Shown: in pieces, positions 1 through 4,862 of the stretch | How the letters are laid out: every line of letters starts with the position of its first letter | Numbering within the stretch: position 1 is the stretch's first letter | Assembly: GCA_003482695.1 (NCBI GenBank) | Contig: DMYC01000353.1 | Coordinates: 1-5,143 of the forward strand | Direction of reading: 5' to 3' | Length of the DNA: 5,143 nucleotides | From: Clostridiales bacterium UBA8960 | GTDB taxonomy: Bacteria > Bacillota > Clostridia > Peptostreptococcales > Acidaminobacteraceae | Notes under the pieces: model-generated | Seen by the model: the letters and a program-made list of their open reading frames with translations, nothing else | What the model was told of the DNA's origin: nothing | Databases searched by the model: none | Program-made: the position numbers and the translations under genes

Positions 1-2
1 GT

Positions 3-131
3 GGGGGCAACTTCAAAATGACGCATGGCGTGAAAGATTGTAGTGACTGCGTAAAGCCACATGATGAAAACAGTTATCAGAACATCATGAACATGATGAA
101 GCTCGTCATTGAAAGAGGCTCTGATTTTTAG
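3..131 (+). CDS. 3' end of an unrecognised protein with a CxxC motif (5'-truncated)
   Basis: An open frame enters from the left edge and runs for 42 codons to a TAG at 129-131. Visible residues include GGNFKMTHGVKDCSDC near the start of the fragment, giving a Cys-Ser-Asp-Cys pair followed by a His, then a Met-rich, probably helical tail (NIMNMMKLVIERG). A CxxC with nearby histidines can bind metal or act in redox chemistry, but that is inference from the motif alone. I do not recognise the family. The gene lies in the same direction as gltX and its last codons contain the gltX -35 box, so the two are close neighbours, although gltX has its own promoter. The reading frame is supported by its lack of stops and by ending just before a clear promoter. 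The start is outside the window. Confidence 0.6.
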   Translation, partial: GGNFKMTHGVKDCSDCVKPHDENSYQNIMNMMKLVIERGSDF

Positions 132-137
132 TATAAT
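109..137 (+). promoter_or_regulatory. Sigma-A type promoter for gltX
   Basis: The -35 box TTGAAA (109-114) and the perfect -10 box TATAAT (132-137) are separated by an optimal 17 bp. The predicted transcription start is about base 144. The Shine-Dalgarno sequence AGGAGG is at 149-154 and the gltX ATG at 162, so the leader would be only about 17-18 nt. That leaves no room for a T-box or other leader regulator. The -35 box lies inside the coding sequence of the upstream gene. Confidence 0.8.
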
Positions 138-161
138 AGGTCAAATACAGGAGGATTATAT

Positions 162-1649
162 ATGAAACCAAGATTGCGATTTGCACCAAGTCCAACAGGT
201 TATGTCCATATCGGTGGGCTCAGAACGGCACTATACAATTATTTATATGCGAAACAAAACGACGGGACATATTTGATTAGAATAGAAGATACAGATCAGA
301 CAAGACTTGTGGATGGTGCAATTGAAGGCATGGTTGAAGCCATGACTTGGGCTGGTGTGCCTCATGATGAAGGTCCTTTTTTGGATGAGGATACCCATAA
401 GATTTATGAAGTGGGTGCGTATGGACCATATATTCAGTCCAACCGATTGGAGATTTATAAAAAGCATGCCGAGACGTTAGTCGAAAAGGGACATGCTTAT
501 TATTGTTTCTGCTCTAGAGAGAGATTAGATGAAATCAGAGAAACTCAAAAATCTCAAGGATTAACACCGAAGTACGATGGTTTTTGTAGAGCGTTATCCA
601 AAGAGGAAGTAAAGGCTAAGCTTCAAGCTGGAGTCGCACATGTCGTTAGACTTAAACTTCCTGAAAATAGAGAAATTGAATTCAATGATGCAATTAAAGG
701 TTCGGTAGTCGTTAATACAAATGATATGGATGATCAAGTTTTGATGAAAACCGATGGATTTCCAACATATCATATGGCGGTCGTTGTAGATGATCACTAC
801 ATGGGCATAACGCATGTTGTAAGAGGCGATGAGTGGCTGATTTCCACACCAAAACACATATATACCTATGAAGCATTTGGTTGGACACCACCACAGTTTG
901 TTCATTTACCTGTCATCCTAGGGCAAACCAAGAAAAAGTTAAGTAAGCGAGAAGGCGATGTCGCTGTAGAAGACTTTAGAAGACGGGGCTATTTGCCAGA
1001 AGCGCTAATCAATTATATTGCACTCGTCGGTTGGTCGCCAGAAGATGGGCAAGAAATCATGTCAATGCAGACTTTGATTGAGAAGTTTTCTTTTGATAGA
1101 GTTTCGAAATCAAGTGGGGTTTTTGATGTAGACAAGTTGAACTGGATGAACAATCTCTACATTAAAAACTATGATTTAGATAAGTTGACACAATTGTGCA
1201 AACCTTATTTAATTGAAAACGGATTTTGTGATCAGGATGTATATGATGATTCATATGACAAAATGAAAAAAATAGTGGAAGTGCTAAGAGAACGTCTCAA
1301 CAAACTTGAGGATTTAAAAGACTATAATTCATTTTTCACCAAAATGGATGTCCAACTCGAGGACGATGAGGCGAAAGAAATATTGATGATGCCACATGTT
1401 CCGGAATTGCTTCTGAATTTCGCTGACAAGATTATGGCTATAGAACATCTGAATGCAGATGCTGTGAAGTTGGTCTTAAAAGAAATTCAGAAAGAAACGG
1501 GGCATAAAGGTAAAAATTTGTTTATGCCGGTTCGTGTAGGGATAACAGGACAAGTACATGGCCCTGATATTGCAGTTGTTATCGAAATACTCGGAGCAAA
1601 ACTGACAAAAGAGCGGATTATGTACAGTGTAAATCATCTTTGCAAATAA
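162..1649 (+). CDS. gltX: Glutamyl-tRNA synthetase (GluRS)
   Basis: This cytoplasmic class I aminoacyl-tRNA synthetase joins glutamate to tRNA-Glu using ATP. The 495-residue length is normal for the family. The N-terminal Rossmann catalytic core opens with RFAPSPTGYVHIGGLRTA (residues 6-23), which contains the HIGH-type signature HIGG at 16-19. The KMSKS-type loop is KKLSKR at 258-263. Between them, Cys115, Cys117 and Cys142 match three of the zinc ligands known in E. coli GluRS, but Ala144 stands where E. coli has the fourth ligand, His127. Residues of about 74-86 form a longer loop before GPYIQSNR than in many bacterial GluRSs. The C-terminal anticodon-binding half ends in a typical block (GKNLFMPVRVGITG, 450-463). 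The start is the ATG 7 nt after a strong AGGAGG at 149-154. Most Firmicutes lack GlnRS and use a non-discriminating GluRS that also charges tRNA-Gln; I cannot confirm that here. In many relatives cysS follows gltX or lies upstream of mrnC, but it is missing from this window. Confidence 0.97.
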   Translation: MKPRLRFAPSPTGYVHIGGLRTALYNYLYAKQNDGTYLIRIEDTDQTRLVDGAIEGMVEAMTWAGVPHDEGPFLDEDTHKIYEVGAYGPYIQSNRLEIYKKHAETLVEKGHAYYCFCSRERLDEIRETQKSQGLTPKYDGFCRALSKEEVKAKLQAGVAHVVRLKLPENREIEFNDAIKGSVVVNTNDMDDQVLMKTDGFPTYHMAVVVDDHYMGITHVVRGDEWLISTPKHIYTYEAFGWTPPQFVHLPVILGQTKKKLSKREGDVAVEDFRRRGYLPEALINYIALVGWSPEDGQEIMSMQTLIEKFSFDRVSKSSGVFDVDKLNWMNNLYIKNYDLDKLTQLCKPYLIENGFCDQDVYDDSYDKMKKIVEVLRERLNKLEDLKDYNSFFTKMDVQLEDDEAKEILMMPHVPELLLNFADKIMAIEHLNADAVKLVLKEIQKETGHKGKNLFMPVRVGITGQVHGPDIAVVIEILGAKLTKERIMYSVNHLCK

Positions 1650-1656
1650 TAAAGTC

Positions 1657-1743
1657 ATGTTCGGAAGGCGTCGTCGCGGATTTCTTCCGAATTTCATATG
1701 CACGGGTGATAAAGTGAAATATTTCAGACAGAAAAGAGCGTAA
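1657..1743 (+). CDS. Doubtful 28-residue Arg-rich small ORF between gltX and mrnC
   Basis: An ATG at 1657 opens a 28-codon frame that ends in TAA at 1741-1743, directly followed by the mrnC start candidates (TAA-GTG-ATG) in the same frame. The peptide has a run of four arginines at residues 4-7 and nine basic residues (6 Arg, 3 Lys) against one acidic residue. The frame fills nearly the whole 94-bp gltX-mrnC gap and contains the stem-loop at 1660-1691. No Shine-Dalgarno sequence precedes the ATG, and I recognise no family. It may be chance, or a leader whose translation delivers ribosomes to mrnC, which itself has a weak ribosome binding site. I favour chance slightly. Confidence 0.2.
   Translation: MFGRRRRGFLPNFICTGDKVKYFRQKRA
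1660..1691 (+). other. Stem-loop in the gltX-mrnC gap, possible weak terminator or processing site
   Basis: TTCGGAAG (1660-1667) and CTTCCGAA (1684-1691) form a perfect 8-bp inverted repeat, extendable by G-U pairs on either side, with a loop of about 16 nt. It begins 10 nt after the gltX stop codon. No run of T follows the stem (it continues TTTCATATG), so it is not a canonical intrinsic terminator. It may attenuate read-through, protect the gltX mRNA 3' end or mark an RNase site. There is no recognisable promoter between it and mrnC, so the downstream genes probably depend on read-through from gltX. Confidence 0.45.
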
Positions 1744-1746
1744 GTG

Positions 1747-2217
1747 ATGAACCAGTTTATTGTGGAAATGGGACAAGATACGTTGGATGAGCAGGCGGTT
1801 AAGATGTTGAATCCTCTAAAGTTGGCTTTTTTAGGGGATGCAATCTACGAAGCTTATATCAGAACATATCTCGTAAATGAAGTGGTTCTCACACCTCATG
1901 AAATGTCGAAACGCGCCGTTAAATATGTAAAAGCTTCTGCTCAGGCGAGTTTGGTAAATGGCATTAGGGCGTTGTTGACTGAAGAAGAATGGATTATCGT
2001 CAAGAGAGGTCGAAACCAAAAGTCCTCGACGGTGCCTAAGAACGCTCTATTAATCGATTACAAGTATGCCACAGGTTTTGAAGCTTTAATAGGATATTTA
2101 CATTTAACGCAAAATGAGTCTCGGATTATTGAAATCATAAAAGCGGGCATTCGTTATTTGGAAACTGAGGCAAAGTCGGAAACGGGTGCACATGGAAGAG
2201 GTGGAAATTTTGAGTAG
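1747..2217 (+). CDS. mrnC: Mini-ribonuclease III (Mini-III)
   Basis: Mini-III is an RNase III-like, homodimeric endonuclease lacking the double-stranded-RNA-binding domain. In Bacillus subtilis it matures the ends of 23S rRNA. The protein here is 156 residues from the ATG, a normal length. Family hallmarks, numbered from that ATG, are LNPLKLAFLGDAIYE at 21-35, with catalytic Asp31; the basic segment KRGRNQKSSTVPKNA at 86-100; and YATGFEALIGYLHL at 107-120, with catalytic Glu112. The only extra is a short Glu/Gly-rich tail after residue 140. A GTG at 1744 directly upstream is in frame and could also be the start. The ribosome binding site is weak (AGAG at 1735-1738), which favours the ATG on spacing. 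The gene starts right at the stop of a small upstream frame, and its 3' end overlaps the start of the next gene. In many Clostridia and Bacilli mrnC follows cysS; here it follows gltX. Confidence 0.95.
   Translation: MNQFIVEMGQDTLDEQAVKMLNPLKLAFLGDAIYEAYIRTYLVNEVVLTPHEMSKRAVKYVKASAQASLVNGIRALLTEEEWIIVKRGRNQKSSTVPKNALLIDYKYATGFEALIGYLHLTQNESRIIEIIKAGIRYLETEAKSETGAHGRGGNFE
2198..2203 (+). promoter_or_regulatory. Ribosome binding site that favours a TTG start at 2210
   Basis: GAGGTG at 2198-2203 matches the core of the anti-Shine-Dalgarno complement and lies 6 nt before the TTG at 2210-2212. The in-frame alternatives, GTG 2186 and ATG 2192, have only weak purine stretches upstream. The site lies within the last codons of mrnC, which suggests translational coupling. 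Confidence 0.55.
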
Positions 2218-2512
2218 GCATGAGTTCAGCGTCAGAGACAAAGCATTGATCATATTGGCGATTCTTTTGGTGATCGTTTTGGCGGTCAAATCGAATTTCT
2301 ATGACGCATATAAACCTGATGTGGGCGAAGATATCACGGTTATTGAAAACTTCATATCTCAAGTCTATGATGGACCGATTTACGAAAGCGGCCTTTTGAA
2401 AGTTAGACTGATTAAATATATAGAATCTGATGGTGTGTTTACCTTGAAGTTAAGGCGATATTTTGTAGGCATTTTTCCGATAGGTGAGATATATAGAGAT
2501 TTAGATCAATAA
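2210..2512 (+). CDS. Small single-pass membrane protein of unknown function
   Basis: This frame encodes 100 residues from the TTG start, or 106-108 if translation begins at ATG 2192 or GTG 2186. Numbered from the TTG, residues 1-11 are polar and basic (SRHEFSVRDK). Residues 12-26 (ALIILAILLVIVLAV) form one hydrophobic transmembrane segment or uncleaved signal anchor. The remaining 74 residues are soluble and look strand-rich, with alternating polar and hydrophobic stretches ending in RRYFVGIFPIGEIYRDLDQ. By the positive-inside rule the tail should face outside, though the evidence is slight. There is no lipobox and no cysteine. I do not recognise the family. The gene overlaps the end of mrnC by 8 nt and ends 11 nt before thyX, so it is almost surely cotranscribed with them. 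In the Clostridia I recall, thyX follows mrnC directly, which makes this a lineage-specific insertion. Codon use looks like that of its neighbours. It is a real gene by context and ribosome binding site, but its role is open. Confidence 0.75.
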   Translation: MSRHEFSVRDKALIILAILLVIVLAVKSNFYDAYKPDVGEDITVIENFISQVYDGPIYESGLLKVRLIKYIESDGVFTLKLRRYFVGIFPIGEIYRDLDQ

Positions 2513-2523
2513 GGGAGATTGAA

Positions 2524-3282
2524 ATGAACGTAAGTTTGATTGCTTTTACACCTGAACCCGAAAAGATTGTCGCAGCAGCGGCAAAGTTGTGCTATTCACA
2601 TTCGAGTGCGTCGGATATTATGAATGGTTTAGATGAAGAAAGCGCACAACGATTCATAGACAAACTGATGAAATTAGGTCACGCTTCTCCGCTTGAACAT
2701 ATTAGTTTTACATTTGCTATAGATGGGATTAGCAGAGTGTTGACTCATCAACTGGTAAGGCATCGAATCGCTTCATATTCTCAACAATCTCAAAGATATG
2801 TCAAACTGGAACAATTTGAATATGTCATTCCGCCCGCGATCGAGAAAAACGTTGAAGCGTGTGAGATTTTCAGAAATGCCATGAAGCATGATCAAGAGAC
2901 TTATGAGAAACTGGTGAATATTTTAGAGGCAACTTATGTGAATGACTATCTTAAAAAAGGCCATTCTGAAAAAAAAGCGTCTGCATTAGCCGAAAAGTTG
3001 GCAATAGAGGATGCTAGGTTTGTATTTCCAAATGCCTGCGAGACAAAAATCGTCGTAACGATGAACGCACGCAGTTTAATTAATTTCTTTAATCATAGAT
3101 GCTGCAATCGAGCACAGTGGGAAATTCATGAAATGGCAGACGAGATGTTGAAGCTTGTTAAAGAAGTGTCCCGAGCAGTATTTGATAAAATAGGGCCTCA
3201 ATGTTTAGTCGGGCCATGTCCCGAAGGCACGATGACATGTGGTGAGATAATCAAAGTTCGTGAGAAATATGTTGCATTATAG
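2524..3282 (+). CDS. thyX: Flavin-dependent thymidylate synthase (ThyX)
   Basis: ThyX makes dTMP from dUMP using methylenetetrahydrofolate, NADPH and a bound FAD; it is a cytoplasmic homotetramer. The 252-residue protein carries the defining RHRX7S motif as RHRIASYSQQS at 79-89, preceded by GHASPLEH (52-59), which fits the FAD/dUMP site. NARSLINFF at 181-189 carries the conserved Arg183 that contacts dUMP in characterised ThyX proteins. The C-terminal tail holds three cysteines (227, 232, 239) in a GPxC-xxxxC-x6-CG pattern, and Cys193-Cys194 lie in the NHRCCNR segment. The ATG at 2524 lies 6 nt after GGGAG (2513-2517). The gene starts 11 nt after the membrane-protein gene and ends 11 nt before rlmB, so it is mid-operon. 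ThyX usually replaces ThyA, so the host probably lacks ThyA, but that cannot be seen here. Confidence 0.97.
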   Translation: MNVSLIAFTPEPEKIVAAAAKLCYSHSSASDIMNGLDEESAQRFIDKLMKLGHASPLEHISFTFAIDGISRVLTHQLVRHRIASYSQQSQRYVKLEQFEYVIPPAIEKNVEACEIFRNAMKHDQETYEKLVNILEATYVNDYLKKGHSEKKASALAEKLAIEDARFVFPNACETKIVVTMNARSLINFFNHRCCNRAQWEIHEMADEMLKLVKEVSRAVFDKIGPQCLVGPCPEGTMTCGEIIKVREKYVAL

Positions 3283-3284
3283 AT

Positions 3285-3290
3285 GAGGTG
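3285..3290 (+). promoter_or_regulatory. Ribosome binding site that sets the rlmB start
   Basis: GAGGTG at 3285-3290 lies just after the thyX stop codon. Measured from its GAGG core, the ATG at 3294 is 5 nt away, a normal spacing. An in-frame GTG at 3288 overlaps the Shine-Dalgarno sequence itself and so cannot be the start. Confidence 0.7.
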
Positions 3291-3293
3291 TTT

Positions 3294-4031
3294 ATGATAG
3301 AAGATATTATTTATGGAAAGAATCCAGTGATAGAAGCTTTGCAGTCTGGAAGAGAGATTAATAAAATCGTATTTTTCGAAGGCTCTAAAGACAAAAATAT
3401 GCAAAAGATTATTGAACTGGCAAAAGCCAAAAAAATTGTCATGCAGTTTTCCGATCGTAGAATGATGGACAAGATGACGGACGGCGAAAATCATCAAGGT
3501 GTCATTGCCTATGTTTCACCTTATGAGTATTATGAGCTTGAAGACTTGCTCAAGATAGCAAAAGAAAAAGATGAACCGCCTTTCCTAATCATATGTGACG
3601 AAATAACGGATCCTCACAACTTAGGGAGTATTATTCGAACGGCAAATGCTGTTGGTGCACATGGTGTCATCATCCCTAAACGAAGAAGTGCAGCTGTTAA
3701 TCAGACTGTTGTCAAGACATCCTGCGGCGCGGTTGAGTATGTCCCCGTAGCTAGGGTAACAAATATTACACAGACCATAAAACAATTGAAAGAGGCTGGC
3801 GTTTGGATCGTAGGAACGGATATGGGTGCCCCACTTTACTTTGAATCCAATCTTACAGGAAGTATTGCTGTCGTTATTGGCAATGAAGGCGATGGCATAA
3901 GCAGATTGGTAAAAGAATCTTGTGATTTCATGGTTTCATTACCGATGCTAGGTGTAGTAAGCTCGCTTAATGCATCAGTTGCAGCAGGGGTAGTCATGTA
4001 TGAGGTGCTGAAACAAAGAAAAAAAGGATGA
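3294..4031 (+). CDS. rlmB: 23S rRNA 2'-O-ribose methyltransferase, TrmH/SpoU family (RlmB type)
   Basis: This SPOUT-class enzyme transfers a methyl group from S-adenosylmethionine to a ribose 2'-OH; the E. coli member RlmB modifies G2251 in the 23S rRNA peptidyl-transferase loop. The 245-residue length is typical. The N-terminal substrate-binding domain (about 1-75) begins with IYGKNPVIEAL and includes NHQGVIAYV, both common in RlmB. The catalytic knotted domain has motif 1 as DPHNLGSIIRTA (106-117; Asn109, Arg115), motif 2 as AVVIGNEGDGIS (192-203; Glu198) and motif 3 as SLPMLGVVSSLNASVAAG (215-232; Asn226), which form the trefoil knot and cofactor pocket. It follows thyX by 11 nt with its own GAGGTG site. 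In Bacillus and many Clostridia the yacP/rae1 gene comes next; here a promoter and sigH follow. The exact rRNA target is inferred from the family; the B. subtilis homologue was formerly yacO. Confidence 0.93.
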   Translation: MIEDIIYGKNPVIEALQSGREINKIVFFEGSKDKNMQKIIELAKAKKIVMQFSDRRMMDKMTDGENHQGVIAYVSPYEYYELEDLLKIAKEKDEPPFLIICDEITDPHNLGSIIRTANAVGAHGVIIPKRRSAAVNQTVVKTSCGAVEYVPVARVTNITQTIKQLKEAGVWIVGTDMGAPLYFESNLTGSIAVVIGNEGDGISRLVKESCDFMVSLPMLGVVSSLNASVAAGVVMYEVLKQRKKG

Positions 4032-4068
4032 TCTTCATAATGTGATATGATTATTGGGTGTAAGTCTA

Positions 4069-4083
4069 CTTGACTGTGTCAAG
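4069..4083 (+). repeat. Perfect inverted repeat over the sigH -35 box
   Basis: CTTGAC-TGT-GTCAAG is a 15-bp dyad with 6-bp perfect arms. It contains the whole -35 hexamer TTGACT (4070-4075), so a protein bound here would be expected to affect polymerase access. The flanking bases do not extend the symmetry. It might be an operator; a 6-bp match can also occur by chance. Confidence 0.4.
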
Positions 4084-4099
4084 ACCAATCATATATAAT
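4070..4099 (+). promoter_or_regulatory. Sigma-A type promoter for sigH
   Basis: The -35 box TTGACT (4070-4075) and the perfect -10 box TATAAT (4094-4099) are separated by 18 bp. The predicted start is about 4106, giving a leader of roughly 52 nt before the sigH ATG. In B. subtilis spo0H is also read from a sigma-A promoter and is repressed by AbrB; whether AbrB acts here is unknown. The 126-bp rlmB-sigH gap holds this promoter, two dyads and the ribosome binding site, with no small ORF of note and no canonical terminator for rlmB. Confidence 0.8.
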
Positions 4100-4103
4100 G
4101 ATT
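4087..4103 (+). repeat. Perfect inverted repeat over the sigH -10 box
   Basis: AATCAT-ATATA-ATGATT is a 17-bp dyad with 6-bp arms centred at 4095, covering the whole -10 hexamer. Its centre is 19 bp (nearly two helical turns) from the centre of the dyad on the -35 box. The left arm, as AATCATAT (4087-4094), is also the reverse complement of ATATGATT at 4045-4052. The AT-rich sequence makes chance symmetry more likely than for the -35 dyad. Confidence 0.35.
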
Positions 4104-4142
4104 TTATGAATTGCCATATAACCATACTCTTTTCTCGCAGGT

Positions 4143-4148
4143 AGGAGG
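4143..4148 (+). promoter_or_regulatory. Strong ribosome binding site for sigH
   Basis: AGGAGG at 4143-4148 lies 6 nt before an in-frame TTG (4155) and 9 nt before the ATG (4158). Both spacings work. ATG is the stronger codon and is taken as the start; the choice changes the protein by one residue. Confidence 0.75.
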
Positions 4149-4157
4149 ACACCTTTG

Positions 4158-4790
4158 ATGGAGTTAGCAGATACGATTCACGAAGAGTATCTCGATGAAG
4201 AGATAATCGTAGAACAAGCGCGAAAAGGAGATCCAAAAGCACAAGAAATACTGATAAAGAAGTATAAGAATTTTGTGCGCTCTAAAGCCAGATCGTATTT
4301 TTTAATTGGTGCCGATAGGGAAGATATTATTCAAGAAGGCATGATAGGATTATTTAAAGCAATGCGGGATTATCAACCTGACAGGGTATCATCGTTCAAA
4401 TCATTCGCAGAGCTATGCATAAAGAGACAAATTATTACGGCGATTAAAACGGCAACACGTCAAAAGCATATTCCATTAAACTCATATGTGTCGTTAAACA
4501 AGCCTGTATTTGATGATGATTCAGATCGTACGCTTTATGATGTTATGAGCAACAACAGCAAAGAGCTTAATCCAGAGCACTTGATTATTAAAAGAGAAGA
4601 ATTGAGTCATATAGAAGAAAAAATGGGTGAAGTTTTAAGTGATTTGGAATGGAAGGTGCTTAATGCATATCTTGAAGGGAAATCGTATCAAGAAATTTCT
4701 ATAGAAATGAACAAACACGTCAAGTCTGTTGATAATGCGCTGCAGCGCGTGAAGAAAAAGCTTGAGAAATCACTCGTCAACATTTATTAG
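4158..4790 (+). CDS. sigH: RNA polymerase sigma-H factor (Spo0H type)
   Basis: SigH is the alternative sigma-70-family factor that directs RNA polymerase to transition-phase and early sporulation promoters in Bacilli and Clostridia. The 210-residue length is normal. Region 2 spans about residues 15-110: LIGADREDIIQEGMIGLFKA (49-68) is the core-binding helix pair, and SFKSFAELCIKRQIITAIKT (79-98) continuing into RQKHIPLNSYVSLNKP (101-116) covers the -10 recognition part. The latter stretch is characteristic of SigH and separates it from ECF and flagellar sigmas. After an acidic linker (FDDDSD), region 4 (about 150-205) ends in a helix-turn-helix with GKSYQEISIEMNKHVKSVDN (174-193) for the -35 box. 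No anti-sigma gene lies nearby. It has its own sigma-A promoter with two overlapping dyads. Its place between rlmB and tuf is the conserved clostridial position. Its presence suggests a spore-forming ancestry, although sigH also persists in some non-sporulating Firmicutes. Confidence 0.96.
   Translation: MELADTIHEEYLDEEIIVEQARKGDPKAQEILIKKYKNFVRSKARSYFLIGADREDIIQEGMIGLFKAMRDYQPDRVSSFKSFAELCIKRQIITAIKTATRQKHIPLNSYVSLNKPVFDDDSDRTLYDVMSNNSKELNPEHLIIKREELSHIEEKMGEVLSDLEWKVLNAYLEGKSYQEISIEMNKHVKSVDNALQRVKKKLEKSLVNIY
4762..4790 (+). promoter_or_regulatory. Weak candidate promoter for tuf inside the sigH 3' end
   Basis: TTGAGA (4762-4767) and TATTAG (4785-4790) are spaced 17 bp apart, but the -10 box matches the consensus in only 4 of 6 bases and overlaps the sigH stop codon. 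If used, transcription would start near 4797, just before the hairpin at 4800-4824. I looked for a better promoter in the 72-bp sigH-tuf gap and found none. Transcription through from the sigH promoter is the alternative. Confidence 0.25.
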
Positions 4791-4799
4791 CACGTATTA

Positions 4800-4824
4800 T
4801 AACAGTGCAATGCTGCAACTGTTA
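4800..4824 (+). other. Hairpin in the sigH-tuf gap
   Basis: TAACAGT (4800-4806) pairs with ACTGTTA (4818-4824). Inside it, GCA (4807-4809) pairs with TGC (4814-4816) around a 4-nt loop, with one bulged A at 4817. This makes about 10 bp of stem. It lacks a following T-tract, so it is unlikely to be an efficient intrinsic terminator. It may be a 5' mRNA stabiliser or a partial attenuator before tuf, which is inference. Confidence 0.45.
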
Positions 4825-4862
4825 AATAGCATCAAATCATACCTAATGGGAGGAATCTAACA

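Noticed and set aside
594..905. Long minus-strand open frame opposite gltX
   Set aside because: Its predicted product is rich in Cys, Trp, His and Ile with no recognisable domain, and it lies fully inside a conserved gene; it is an antisense shadow.
3198..3497. Minus-strand frame across the thyX-rlmB junction
   Set aside because: It overlaps conserved coding ends of both genes, has no ribosome binding site that I can see and no family features.
4032..4060. Terminator after rlmB
   Set aside because: The region is AT-rich with short imperfect symmetry but no stable GC stem or T-run; no intrinsic terminator can be supported.
4077..4083. Possible Spo0A box (TGTCAAG) in the sigH promoter spacer
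   Set aside because: It differs from the TGNCGAA consensus at two of the six fixed positions and is part of the CTTGAC/GTCAAG dyad; too weak to call.
4139..4154. AGGT/ACCT hairpin presenting the sigH Shine-Dalgarno sequence in its loop
   Set aside because: Only 4 bp of stem with an 8-nt loop; this is expected by chance around an AGGAGG and would be unstable.
4791..4862. secE or rpmG expected after sigH
   Set aside because: The 72-bp gap has no room for either gene; tuf follows directly, as in clostridial genomes where rpmG-secE-nusG come after tuf.
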